A stretch of DNA of 64,000 nt from Pseudorhizobium tarimense (GTDB taxonomy: Bacteria; Pseudomonadota; Alphaproteobacteria; Rhizobiales; Rhizobiaceae). The position numbers and the translations under genes are program-made. The stretch lies in assembly GCF_022968135.1 (NCBI RefSeq), contig NZ_JALJRA010000005.1:1-64000 (forward strand), in the 5' to 3' direction. Positions 27,700 to 36,073 of this stretch are shown here, piece by piece (the first letter of the stretch is position 1; every line of letters starts with the position of its first letter). The notes under the pieces are model-generated. The model ran no database searches. It was not told where the DNA came from and saw nothing but the letters and a program-made list of their open reading frames with translations.

Positions 27700-28034
27700 G
27701 ACAAGAAACGCTATTCAAATTCAGACAAATAGATCGACAGCATAGGTTTTATGTCGTTCAAGCTTGCGCAGTTTTCTTCTCACTATCTGTAATGACAGCG
27801 CAATTTCTTGATCGATCAACATCGTAGCCGAATGCAATCGGCGGGGTATTCTGTCTTTTCTTTTTTAGGTGATGCATTGAAAATACGGATAAATTCTAAA
27901 TTGCTTATAAAACTTTCTTGATGCTGCGCGGATTTTCTCAAATTGACCAATTCGGGGCGCGGTGAAATCCTTCGCAGCCAAGCAAGGTGCTTCCGACAAA
28001 CCGACTTCGGAAGCCTCCGGAGGAAGCCAAACGG
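27700..28034. other. AT-rich divergent intergenic region between hcp and the spike operon
   Basis: About 330 bp with clearly lower GC than the flanks, free of supported genes. It contains the palindrome at 27808-27819 and must carry the promoter of the plus-strand spike operon starting at 28035. No plus-strand -24/-12 element was found, so the spike operon may use another sigma factor. Confidence 0.5.
27808..27819. promoter_or_regulatory. Palindrome TTGATCGATCAA upstream of hcp (possible activator site)
   Basis: A perfect 12-bp palindrome lies about 125-140 bp upstream of the hcp sigma-54 promoter, a typical enhancer distance for sigma-54 activators. The surrounding 27700-27950 region is unusually AT-rich and would bend easily. 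Use as a binding site is inference. Confidence 0.4.
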
Positions 28035-31000
28035 ATGCCCGCCATCATCAAGCCTTCACGCCTAGCTGCCGCGGTGCGCGCCGAGCCGGTGCCGCAGGGC
28101 GGCTTGCTGACCGTGTCGGCTTTTCTGCTGTCCGACTTCGAAAGTCCTCGCGACTTCCTGAGCGAACAGGCGCTCTGGCCGATGGTGGTCGAGCAGATGG
28201 GTGGAGCGATCTTCGACAAGGGCAATCTCAAGCCCTCTGGCGAGTGGATCGTCGCGGGCGCGGCGCTGGCGCCAGGTGACGAGCCGGTGAGCGGCATCGA
28301 GGTCATCGCCCGGCTTAACGGAATCGAAAAGCGCCTTTCCGTGTTCGGCGATCGTTTCTGGCGGCAGACCGATCGCGGCATTGTGCTCCTGCCGGCCATC
28401 CCGTTTCACAAGATGCCGGTCGTGGAGAGCAATGCTTTCGGCGGCCCACGCTTTGCCGCCAATCCGCGCGGCAAGGGCCACGGAGCGCGGGCGCTCCTCG
28501 ACGCCGGCCTCGATGCGCCGCTGCCGAACGTGGAAGACGCGAAGCGGCCCATTCGTTCGCCTGACGACACGCCCGCGCCCGCCCATTTCGGGCCGCTGGC
28601 GCCCGACGCCGCTTCGCGCATGCGCTATATTGGCACCTATGACCAAGTCTGGCTGAAGACGCTGGCGCCACTGCGGCCGGCCGACTTCAATCCGCTTTTT
28701 CATTGCGACGCGCCGGAAGAGCAGCGGCTCACCGGCTATTTTTCCGGCTCGGAGACGTTCTCCGTCTCCGGTATGAGCCAGGGCGGCATCGCCGGGGGGC
28801 GGTTACCTGATGTGACCGTGCGCGGCTTCGCACATCGTCCGGGCGACGACAGTCTGACCGAATTCCGGATGGTCTGCGACACCGTTACGCTGTTTCCGAA
28901 CATCACCAAGATGGTGCTGGCCTATCGCGGCGTGGTCAAATGCGCCGATGCCTTCGCCGAGGACATCGGCACGGTCATGCTCGCGGTCGAGCATGCCGAG
29001 GACGAGGCATATCCGCCAGCCTATTTCGGCGATGTCTTCCGGCTGCGCACCAACCCCGACGAGGCCCACAAGCACGCGCTTTCCGACTTCCAACTGATGC
29101 CGAAGCAGGATGCGAGCGTCGTCACCGCCCGCCGTGCGGCGCGACTGGAAAAGGCGAAGGAAAACCGCGAACGGTTCATGGACAATCAGGATTGGCTGGC
29201 GCGCAGGCTCGTGGCGGACCAGGGAATGTCGGCGGACCTCATTCCTCCGCGGACCGACGAGGTGTTCGATGATCTGCCGCTCGTCGCGTTGCCGACCAGC
29301 GAGGAGATCGCCAGGGGCGAACTCGATCTCGCCGAAATACTTGATGATGTCGAGAAGCTGTCGACGGCGATGAAGGAGAAGGCGCGCAAGGAGCGTGCAC
29401 GTGCCGAGGTCGCGCGGCTGCAAGCCGTCGCGCATATGCCGCAAGGCCGGGTGCCGGCGGCGCTCCAGCGCCCGCTGGTCGAAGACGGCGAACTCGCCCG
29501 CTATCCGGAGCTCTCGACGGAGATGGGGCTCGATACGGACTGGCCGGAACTGACCGCCTTCGAGAACCCGGACCTGACGGAATTTCCGCAGGAGGCCGTC
29601 GATCGCTTTCACGCGGCCTTGGACAATGCTTTCAACTCGCTCACGGCTCCGGAAGACGATCAGGCGGCGGCCGACGTCCAGTTCGAAAAGGCGCTGGCGC
29701 GTGCGCTCCGCCTGCCGGAAGGGGCGATGCTTGCGGATGCACGCTCGGCGGCGGAGCAGATATCCCTCGATCTCGGATCGAACAGGATCGAGGGAAAGGA
29801 CGAGATCGAGCGCAGGATCGCTGAGCGCATGGCCTCGGTCGCCAACGAGCCGGTGAAAGCCTCCTCGCCCGTGTCGGTTCCGAGCTTTCTTGTGCCCGGC
29901 GACGAGGACTTCGAGGTCGATCATGGCCCGATCGAGGAGGCCATGGCCGCCGTAACGCCCGTGTTCGGAAAGCTCCTGTCGCATCTGGATTCGGTCAAGG
30001 CCGGCGGCTCGCTGCAGGATATCATCGCTGAAGCCGCGGCAGCACTTCCGCAGCCGGAGGACGACGGGATCGCGCGCACCTTCGGTCAGCACGTCGACGA
30101 GGTCAAGCGGAAGGCCGGCGAACGGATCGACACTGCCCAGCAGGACCTGGACGACACCATGTTGAGGGCGAGGCAGCGCTCGCCGGTGGCGATCTTTCCG
30201 ATGGAGCCCCTGCTGCCGGGCGTTGCCGAGCGGTTCGGCAACGCGATCCGCGACAGGATCGTGAGCGGCCACGATTTCCGCGGCGCGGATCTTGCGGGCG
30301 CCGATCTGCGCGGCATCGATCTCGCCGGGCGCGACTTGCGCGGCACGCTGTTCGAGCGCTGCAATCTTCAGGGCGCGCAATTTTCCGGTTCCAACCTGGA
30401 CGGTGCGGTTTTCTCCGAGGCCGACCTGTCAGGAGCCGATTTCTCTTCAGCAAGTCTCGGAACGGCGAATTTCGGCGCGGCCGTACTTTCCGGCGCGCGC
30501 TTCGATGCCTGCACGCTGGAAGACACCAAGCTCATCCGTGTCAATTTCGAAGGCGTCTCGTGGCGCGACGGCCATCTGGCGCGACTTTCGCTGATTGAAT
30601 GCAGTTTCGACGGGGCGGATTTGTCCGGCTCGACCCTTTCAGAGGTTCAGGTCCTCAAGGGCGGGGCGCGCCGCGTGAAAATGGACGGTGTGGCTCTCGA
30701 TCGAGTCACTTTCATCCAGATCCCGCTCACGGCAGCGAGTTTCGTTAAGGCTCGGCTCGACCGCGTCAGTCTCGCGGAGGTCGATGCTAACGAAGCGAAC
30801 TTCAAAAGTGCTGAATTCAACACCGTCGGCTTTCTCGGGCAGACTGGTTTGCGCGATTCCTCCTTCGAAGGAGTATCCGCGCGGAGCACGTCCTGGAACA
30901 CCGCAGACATGACGCGCACCTGCCTGCTGCGCGCTGATCTGGACAATTGTCTTTTCAATGTATGCGATCTTTCGTTGGCCGACATGCGCCTGGCGACGCT

Positions 31001-31217
31001 GAAGAACTGCCGGCTCGACAAGTCGGCGCTCATTGGTGCAGATCTCTTCGCCGCCAACCTGTTTGCCGCCTCGCTCACCCAGTGCGACATGACCCGTGCC
31101 TCGCTCCGCGGGGCCAATCTCTACTACGCGGCGCTGGATCGCGCCGAACTGGCGAGCTGCGATCTCACCGGCGCCAATCTCGGCGGCACCAGAATGGAGC
31201 GAGCGGCCAATGCTTGA
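28035..31217 (+). CDS. DUF2169 T6SS adaptor fused to pentapeptide repeats
   Basis: The 1060-residue protein has an N-terminal DUF2169 domain (about 5-330; FLLSDFESPRDFLSEQALWP, LAPGDEPVSGIEVIARLNG, FGGPRFAANPRGKGHG), a charged helical middle (about 370-740) and a C-terminal right-handed beta-helix of pentapeptide repeats (about 745-1060, many A(D/N)L units). DUF2169 proteins are found beside VgrG and DUF4150 PAAR-like genes and are thought to act as loading adaptors. The ATG at 28035 follows GGAGGAAG; an ATG 16 codons earlier is less well placed. It leads the plus-strand spike operon. The pentapeptide region may be a spike extension, scaffold or cargo. Confidence 0.9.
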   Translation: MPAIIKPSRLAAAVRAEPVPQGGLLTVSAFLLSDFESPRDFLSEQALWPMVVEQMGGAIFDKGNLKPSGEWIVAGAALAPGDEPVSGIEVIARLNGIEKRLSVFGDRFWRQTDRGIVLLPAIPFHKMPVVESNAFGGPRFAANPRGKGHGARALLDAGLDAPLPNVEDAKRPIRSPDDTPAPAHFGPLAPDAASRMRYIGTYDQVWLKTLAPLRPADFNPLFHCDAPEEQRLTGYFSGSETFSVSGMSQGGIAGGRLPDVTVRGFAHRPGDDSLTEFRMVCDTVTLFPNITKMVLAYRGVVKCADAFAEDIGTVMLAVEHAEDEAYPPAYFGDVFRLRTNPDEAHKHALSDFQLMPKQDASVVTARRAARLEKAKENRERFMDNQDWLARRLVADQGMSADLIPPRTDEVFDDLPLVALPTSEEIARGELDLAEILDDVEKLSTAMKEKARKERARAEVARLQAVAHMPQGRVPAALQRPLVEDGELARYPELSTEMGLDTDWPELTAFENPDLTEFPQEAVDRFHAALDNAFNSLTAPEDDQAAADVQFEKALARALRLPEGAMLADARSAAEQISLDLGSNRIEGKDEIERRIAERMASVANEPVKASSPVSVPSFLVPGDEDFEVDHGPIEEAMAAVTPVFGKLLSHLDSVKAGGSLQDIIAEAAAALPQPEDDGIARTFGQHVDEVKRKAGERIDTAQQDLDDTMLRARQRSPVAIFPMEPLLPGVAERFGNAIRDRIVSGHDFRGADLAGADLRGIDLAGRDLRGTLFERCNLQGAQFSGSNLDGAVFSEADLSGADFSSASLGTANFGAAVLSGARFDACTLEDTKLIRVNFEGVSWRDGHLARLSLIECSFDGADLSGSTLSEVQVLKGGARRVKMDGVALDRVTFIQIPLTAASFVKARLDRVSLAEVDANEANFKSAEFNTVGFLGQTGLRDSSFEGVSARSTSWNTADMTRTCLLRADLDNCLFNVCDLSLADMRLATLKNCRLDKSALIGADLFAANLFAASLTQCDMTRASLRGANLYYAALDRAELASCDLTGANLGGTRMERAANA

Positions 31218-32322
31218 GATCGACATCATGCCGACCGACCGAGCAGAAATCCTCGAATATGTGGCCCACGAGCAGCCGCTGATGGCGAAGGAAGCGCACG
31301 GCGTTGATCTCGGCGGCGCGATGCTCGCCAGGGCGCGGTTCGTCAAGTGTGATCTCTCCGGTGCCGATTTCCGCGGCGCCGACCTTTCGGCAACCAGCTT
31401 CGTCGACTGCCGGCTGGTCGGATGTTCTTTTCAGAATGCCCTGCTCGACGGCACGACATTCGCCGATTGCGCTCTCGACAAGGCCGATTTCGGAGATTGC
31501 AGCCTGACCGAGACCCGGTTCGTGGCGGGTACGGCCGGGGCGGCGACGTCGCGCGGCGCTTCGCTCGACCGAACCGTTTTCGCCAAGACGGTTCTCCGGG
31601 AGGCCGACCTCGCGGACGGAACACTCGAGCGCTGCTCGTTCCTCGATTGCGAGATCTCCGGGATGAGCCTCGCCGGCTGCGTGCTCAATACGGTCACGAT
31701 GACGAAGTCGGAGCTGCGCAAGGTCAATCTGGTCGGAGCCGAGATCGACATCGGCCTGTTCGCGGAAGCGGATATGTCGGGCATGGACCTGTCCGGTCAG
31801 TCGTGGCAGCATTGCACCTTCCATCAGGGCAGGTTTAAAGGAACTCGGCTCGACGGCGCGCGGCTCGACGGCAGTGTATTCAACGAATGCGACTTCACCG
31901 GAGCCTCGCTGCAAGGGGTGACGGCACCGATGACATGCTTCACCGCCAGCCGGATGGAAGGGGTGAGCCTGGCCGGCAGCCATCTGACTATGGCCAATTT
32001 CCATCGTGCCAACCTGTCGGGAGCCGTGCTGAACGATAGCGTGCTGTCTTCGGCGGCTCTCAGCGAGGCCGACTGCCGCAACACCCAGTTCGAACGCTGC
32101 GACTTGGCGCAGGCGGAGCTTTCCCACGCGGACCTTCGCGGCGCCAATCTGTCGGGTGCGAGCTTCGCCAACACCAAGCTGCATGCCGCCAGGACCGAAG
32201 GAACACTGTTCTTCGGCTCGTCCGGTTCGACTATCGGCACGGATCAGGAGAGGGCTATCGCCGAACTCTATTTGACCAGGCGTGTGATGTTGGACGGCGA
32301 AACCGTGCCGGGAGGACCGTGA
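31210..32322 (+). CDS. Pentapeptide-repeat protein
   Basis: The 370-residue product is nearly all pentapeptide repeats (for example GADFRGADLSATSF, then SHADLRGANLSGASF near the C-terminus), expected to form a continuous right-handed quadrilateral beta-helix. Its ATG overlaps the end of the DUF2169 gene by eight bases, so the two are coupled. Cysteines recur at regular positions (CDLSG, DCRLVG, DCALD). There is no signal peptide. A role as partner or extension of the upstream protein's beta-helix is likely but unproven. Confidence 0.88.
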   Translation: MLEIDIMPTDRAEILEYVAHEQPLMAKEAHGVDLGGAMLARARFVKCDLSGADFRGADLSATSFVDCRLVGCSFQNALLDGTTFADCALDKADFGDCSLTETRFVAGTAGAATSRGASLDRTVFAKTVLREADLADGTLERCSFLDCEISGMSLAGCVLNTVTMTKSELRKVNLVGAEIDIGLFAEADMSGMDLSGQSWQHCTFHQGRFKGTRLDGARLDGSVFNECDFTGASLQGVTAPMTCFTASRMEGVSLAGSHLTMANFHRANLSGAVLNDSVLSSAALSEADCRNTQFERCDLAQAELSHADLRGANLSGASFANTKLHAARTEGTLFFGSSGSTIGTDQERAIAELYLTRRVMLDGETVPGGP

Positions 32323-32323
32323 G

Positions 32324-32728
32324 ATGGTGTTCGTCAACTCGCAGGGGCCGATACCGGGCATGGATTTCTCGGTTCCGGATGTCTACCTCCAGCCAACGCC
32401 CGTAGGGCCGGTCCCTGTGCCGCTGTTCGCCATCGGCATGCGCCCCACCGACATCCCGGTCTGCCTGCGGTTCTATACAACCTGCATGCCGGCCCACAAT
32501 CTGATGAATGTGGCGCCGGTGTCGATCGCCGGTCCCGGTCCGGGCGTGCTGTCCGGCATGGTGTGCTCGAAGAGCGCCAGCATGAAGGGCTCCACCAAAT
32601 TCTTCATTCAATGCATGCCGGCGACGCGAGCGCTCATGGATCCCACGATCCAGAACGGCATGTCACCGAATTCCTTCGGAACGACGATCGTTCCGTCGCA
32701 GATCCGTCTACTCAATCCGAGCGGTTGA
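32324..32728 (+). CDS. DUF4150 PAAR-like spike-tip protein
   Basis: The 134-residue protein resembles DUF4150/Tox-PAAR-like proteins: FVNSQGPIPGMDFSVPDVYL, then PVPVPLFAIG, CMPAHNLMNV and FFIQCMPATR. Members cap the VgrG spike and often carry C-terminal toxins; this one has no extension, so it would be a bare tip or work with separate cargo. The start lies one base after the stop of the pentapeptide gene. Confidence 0.85.
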   Translation: MVFVNSQGPIPGMDFSVPDVYLQPTPVGPVPVPLFAIGMRPTDIPVCLRFYTTCMPAHNLMNVAPVSIAGPGPGVLSGMVCSKSASMKGSTKFFIQCMPATRALMDPTIQNGMSPNSFGTTIVPSQIRLLNPSG

Positions 32729-32768
32729 CCGCCGCCCAAACCGTTTCCGACCGGGAGGCCTCGCCGAG

Positions 32769-34295
32769 ATGAACGCCATGCAGAATGCTCAGGAAATCAC
32801 GATTTCACTGCCCAATCTGGACGAGGGCGCCGTCCACGCCGATTACGTGCGTGGGCGCGAGGCTTTGAGCGAACTCTACGAATTCGAGGTCGACGTCATC
32901 TCGCCGAAGGTGCTCGATCTCGAGTCAATGCTCGGCAAGTCCGCCAAGCTGACGATCAAGGTTCTCGGCGAGACATTCGAGGCGAGGGGCATCGTGGTCG
33001 AGGCGGGCAGCCGCGATCCGACGCGAAACCGGGAATTCGTCTATCGTTTCGTCATCGGCCCGGGCATGACCCTGATGCGGCTGAGCAGCCAAAATCAGGT
33101 CTATGGCACCGATCGCGACGTGACCGTGCTCGACATCATCGAAGCGGAGCTTAGCGACGCGATCAAGTCGGGTTCGGTCACGGCCGGCAATCGCGCGTCG
33201 AGACGCATTTTGCACCGGATGCTTGCGGGCGGCGACTATCCCAAGCTCGACTTCGTGCTGCAGTACCGGGAAACCGACTTCACCTTCTTCTCGCGGCTCT
33301 GCGAGAAATTCGGCATCTTCTACGCCTTCGACCACAAGGGCGATCAGGAGGAGGTGCTGATTTGCGACCGCAACGTCCATTTCATCCAGCTGAGCGGTAA
33401 GGACCTCACCGAGGAACTGCCGTTTCGCACCGGCGAACAACTCATCGGTTCGGGCGGCTTTGCTGTCCGCTCGTTCAACTCCGCCTGGGTGGTGAAGCCG
33501 GGCCACGTGCAATTGCGCGATTACAACGACGAAACGCCGAGCGTAGACCTCAAGGTCTCGACAGGTGCCTCGTTCCCGGGGCACGGCATCGAGGTTCATT
33601 ACGGCGAAAACTATGCGACGCCGCAGGACGGCCAGTCGCTGGCGAAGGTCCGCGCCGAGGTGCTGGCCGCCGAGCGGCTGCGGTTTGTCGGCCGGAGCAA
33701 CATTCCTCTCCTGCGGCCCGGGGTTTTCTTCAAGCTCATCGATCATCCCGATAGCAATCTCGAACGCCACTACGTGGTGACGGAGGTCGTGCACCGAATC
33801 GCCGAGCCAACGCCGACCGGTTTCTCCTCGCCGGACAAGGTCGTCGAACCCTATTCCAATGAATTCGTCTGTATCCCGATGGATACGCCTTTCCGCCCGT
33901 CGCTCCGCACCGAGAAACCGATCGTGCACGGGCTGTTGCACGCGGTCATCGATGGTTCGCCCGACGCGGCGCGGGCGGAGATCGACGAACAGGGGCGTTA
34001 TCACGTTCGCATCCTCGACGAAGAAAGCGGCCTGACGGGCGGCAATGCCAGCCATGTGGTGCGCAAGGCGGAGCCCTATGGCGGCGGCGATGGCTACGGC
34101 TCCCACTCGACATTGCTCGTAGGCACCGAAGTGCTGCTCGGCTTCATCAACGGCGATCCTGATCGGCCCACCATCGTCGGTGCCATGTCGAACCGCGAAA
34201 AGAGCAATCCGGTGTCGGACCAGAACTCCGCCGTCGCACACCGTACGCGAACGGCGTCGGGCATCATCTTCGAATTCAATGACGGTGGGCTCTGA
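32769..34295 (+). CDS. vgrG: T6SS spike protein VgrG, short form ending at the OB/gp5 domain
   Basis: The 508-residue protein shows the gp27-like N-terminus (LSELYEFEVDVISP, VYRFVIGPG, YRETDFTFFSRLCEKFGIFY) and a gp5-like OB domain (DEQGRYHVRILDEE, GTEVLLGFINGDPDRPTIVG). It stops at ASGIIFEFNDGG, just where VgrG proteins normally continue into the trimeric beta-helical needle. The next gene encodes a needle-like protein, so the spike appears to be split into two polypeptides. The ATG at 32769 follows a GAG-rich site. Confidence 0.93.
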   Translation: MNAMQNAQEITISLPNLDEGAVHADYVRGREALSELYEFEVDVISPKVLDLESMLGKSAKLTIKVLGETFEARGIVVEAGSRDPTRNREFVYRFVIGPGMTLMRLSSQNQVYGTDRDVTVLDIIEAELSDAIKSGSVTAGNRASRRILHRMLAGGDYPKLDFVLQYRETDFTFFSRLCEKFGIFYAFDHKGDQEEVLICDRNVHFIQLSGKDLTEELPFRTGEQLIGSGGFAVRSFNSAWVVKPGHVQLRDYNDETPSVDLKVSTGASFPGHGIEVHYGENYATPQDGQSLAKVRAEVLAAERLRFVGRSNIPLLRPGVFFKLIDHPDSNLERHYVVTEVVHRIAEPTPTGFSSPDKVVEPYSNEFVCIPMDTPFRPSLRTEKPIVHGLLHAVIDGSPDAARAEIDEQGRYHVRILDEESGLTGGNASHVVRKAEPYGGGDGYGSHSTLLVGTEVLLGFINGDPDRPTIVGAMSNREKSNPVSDQNSAVAHRTRTASGIIFEFNDGGL

Positions 34296-34338
34296 CACCG
34301 GGCATGCGCCGCGCAGAACCTGAGGAAAGGAACCAGGC

Positions 34339-35385
34339 ATGTCTACCGCAGAGGCACAGGGGAACAGAATAATGACGGTACCGACGGCAGGAAAACCGGT
34401 CACAAAGCAGAAGTCCTCGATTCAGGATGGCTCGGCCCATCTGTTCGTGCCTTACAACGCCGGGCGTTCCCGCACCTCGGCTGACGATTCCAAGGATCCC
34501 GGCGCGATCCTTCGGCTCGGCGGCTATTCCAGCGTGGAAGCCGCCGCGCCTGACCTCACGAGCTTCTATCCGCGGCATCACCTGGACGCTGAAGGGTCGA
34601 ACGCTCTCGCCAATTCGACCGGCCCTTCCTCCGACGGTTTTCGCGGCGGCATCCTCTTATCGTGCGACGGGCGGATGCTGTTGCGCTCGGGAGAGAAGTT
34701 CTACCTGCATTCGAAGTCCGATATGGACATCGACACGGAAGCAACGCTGAACATCCAGGCGGAAGACGCGATTACCATGGAGTCGCAATCCACCATCACG
34801 ATCCGCTCCAACAACGCATCAAAGATTCTGATCGAGGCTCTGGGCGCAACCGCTGACTCCGAAGGAGTAACCGAGGCCCTCGTCACCATAAATGCAAATA
34901 AATCTACGAAACACATCGACGGCCACGACTACGAATTCATCAAAAGCGATAAATATACCTACACTGACGCCGATACTTACGCGATCAAGTACGGCAATTC
35001 GGAGAGCTTTACACGCGGCAATTCGAACACCATGACGCAAGGCGGCACGATGAGCATCTTTCTCGGCGGCACGCTGACCGTCAACGTCGCGGTCACCCTG
35101 GCTTTCAAGTTCGCCTTCGACGCGACCATCTACCTCGGCAAGGCCGATATCGGTCTCTGGAAGATCGATATCTGCGAGTGGAAAACGGAACTGAAGGCGG
35201 GGAAGATCGAGACCGCGGCGATCGCCGTGACGACAAAAAACCTCGTGTCCGGTCTGAATATGATCGAGGACAAGACCGGTCTGGTCACGGTCGCTTCCAA
35301 TGCCATCGACTCCATGAAGGACGGCATCAAGTCCGGCATGGAAGGGATAGCCAACTTTACCAACGGACTCACCAGCTACGTTTGA
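34339..35385 (+). CDS. Needle-like beta-rich protein, probable detached VgrG C-terminal domain
   Basis: The 348-residue product has a soluble N-terminal segment and, from about residue 95 to 300, short beta-strand repeats resembling the gp5 needle of VgrG (GILLSCDGRMLLRSGEKFYL, SDMDIDTEATLNIQAEDAIT, STITIRSNNASKILIEALG). There is no signal peptide. GAGGAAAGG before the ATG shows it starts independently, so it is not a frameshifted part of vgrG. It is likely to stack under or complete the VgrG spike; an alternative is a spike-borne effector carrier. Confidence 0.7.
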   Translation: MSTAEAQGNRIMTVPTAGKPVTKQKSSIQDGSAHLFVPYNAGRSRTSADDSKDPGAILRLGGYSSVEAAAPDLTSFYPRHHLDAEGSNALANSTGPSSDGFRGGILLSCDGRMLLRSGEKFYLHSKSDMDIDTEATLNIQAEDAITMESQSTITIRSNNASKILIEALGATADSEGVTEALVTINANKSTKHIDGHDYEFIKSDKYTYTDADTYAIKYGNSESFTRGNSNTMTQGGTMSIFLGGTLTVNVAVTLAFKFAFDATIYLGKADIGLWKIDICEWKTELKAGKIETAAIAVTTKNLVSGLNMIEDKTGLVTVASNAIDSMKDGIKSGMEGIANFTNGLTSYV

Positions 35386-35422
35386 GTTTCGGTCCGTCAC
35401 GAGTTCGAGAAGGAATGCCGCG

Positions 35423-36073
35423 ATGCTTTTCACTGAGCGATTCTCCGAAAATAACCATCCGGTCGAGGAGCGGACCGGGAGCGTGCAGGTTGCGCCGGCG
35501 AACGGGCTCGTGCGGGCTCTCGTTCGCGCCTTCCTGACGGGAACCGAGGCGATTGTCGAGACCGATGCCGGCGACAGCCTCGTCGTCCGGCAAGCCGCGA
35601 GCTGCCTGCTTGCTCCGGCGATCGGCGACCGTGTGCTCCTCCATGTCGAGGGTAGCGACGGGTTTATTCTCGCGGTGCTGGAACGGCAGGCGCCTTGCGC
35701 CGCGGAGGTTTCGGTTCCCGGTGCTGCCGACATGGTCCTCAGGGCCCCGGGCCGCATAGACATCGATGCCGGCGCGCTCGGGCTCAAGGCGAGAAGGCTC
35801 GACATCCTGGCGGGCGCGGTGCTGCAGGCCGGTGAAAGCCTGACCAGCCATTTCCGCCGCATCTCGGAAACCGTCGTAGACAAGATCGTCGGCGCCCGCA
35901 CGGTTACGACCACTGCGCAGTCCCGTACCACGGCTGTCAAGGAAGTCGATGTGCTGGAGGCCGGGACGCTGGTCCAGACGATCGCGAGCGTGGCGACACA
36001 GAACAGCGAAATCGCCCTCATCACCGCCAAGCGCGACGTTCGCCTGGACGGCGAGCGCGTCAGCGTCGGCTAG
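35423..36073 (+). CDS. DUF3540 T6SS spike-associated protein
   Basis: The 216-residue product matches DUF3540 in composition and motif order: an OB-like first half (ETDAGDSLVVRQAASCLLAP, GDRVLLHVEGSDGFILAVLE) followed by needle-like strands (DIDAGALGLKARRLDILAG) and a helical tail. DUF3540 genes are commonly found beside DUF2169, DUF4150 and vgrG. The beta-helical middle suggests it assembles with the spike needle. It is followed directly (no gap) by the TPR gene. Confidence 0.8.
   Translation: MLFTERFSENNHPVEERTGSVQVAPANGLVRALVRAFLTGTEAIVETDAGDSLVVRQAASCLLAPAIGDRVLLHVEGSDGFILAVLERQAPCAAEVSVPGAADMVLRAPGRIDIDAGALGLKARRLDILAGAVLQAGESLTSHFRRISETVVDKIVGARTVTTTAQSRTTAVKEVDVLEAGTLVQTIASVATQNSEIALITAKRDVRLDGERVSVG

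Noticed and set aside
29660-30380. Minus-strand open frames opposite the DUF2169-pentapeptide gene
   Set aside because: They are low-complexity Arg/Ala-rich shadows of the repeat-encoding strand, with no ribosome-binding sites.
29985-32250. Short periodic sequence similarity that could be read as tandem DNA repeats or a CRISPR array
   Set aside because: The periodicity is protein-level (pentapeptide codons) with no conserved DNA repeat/spacer structure.
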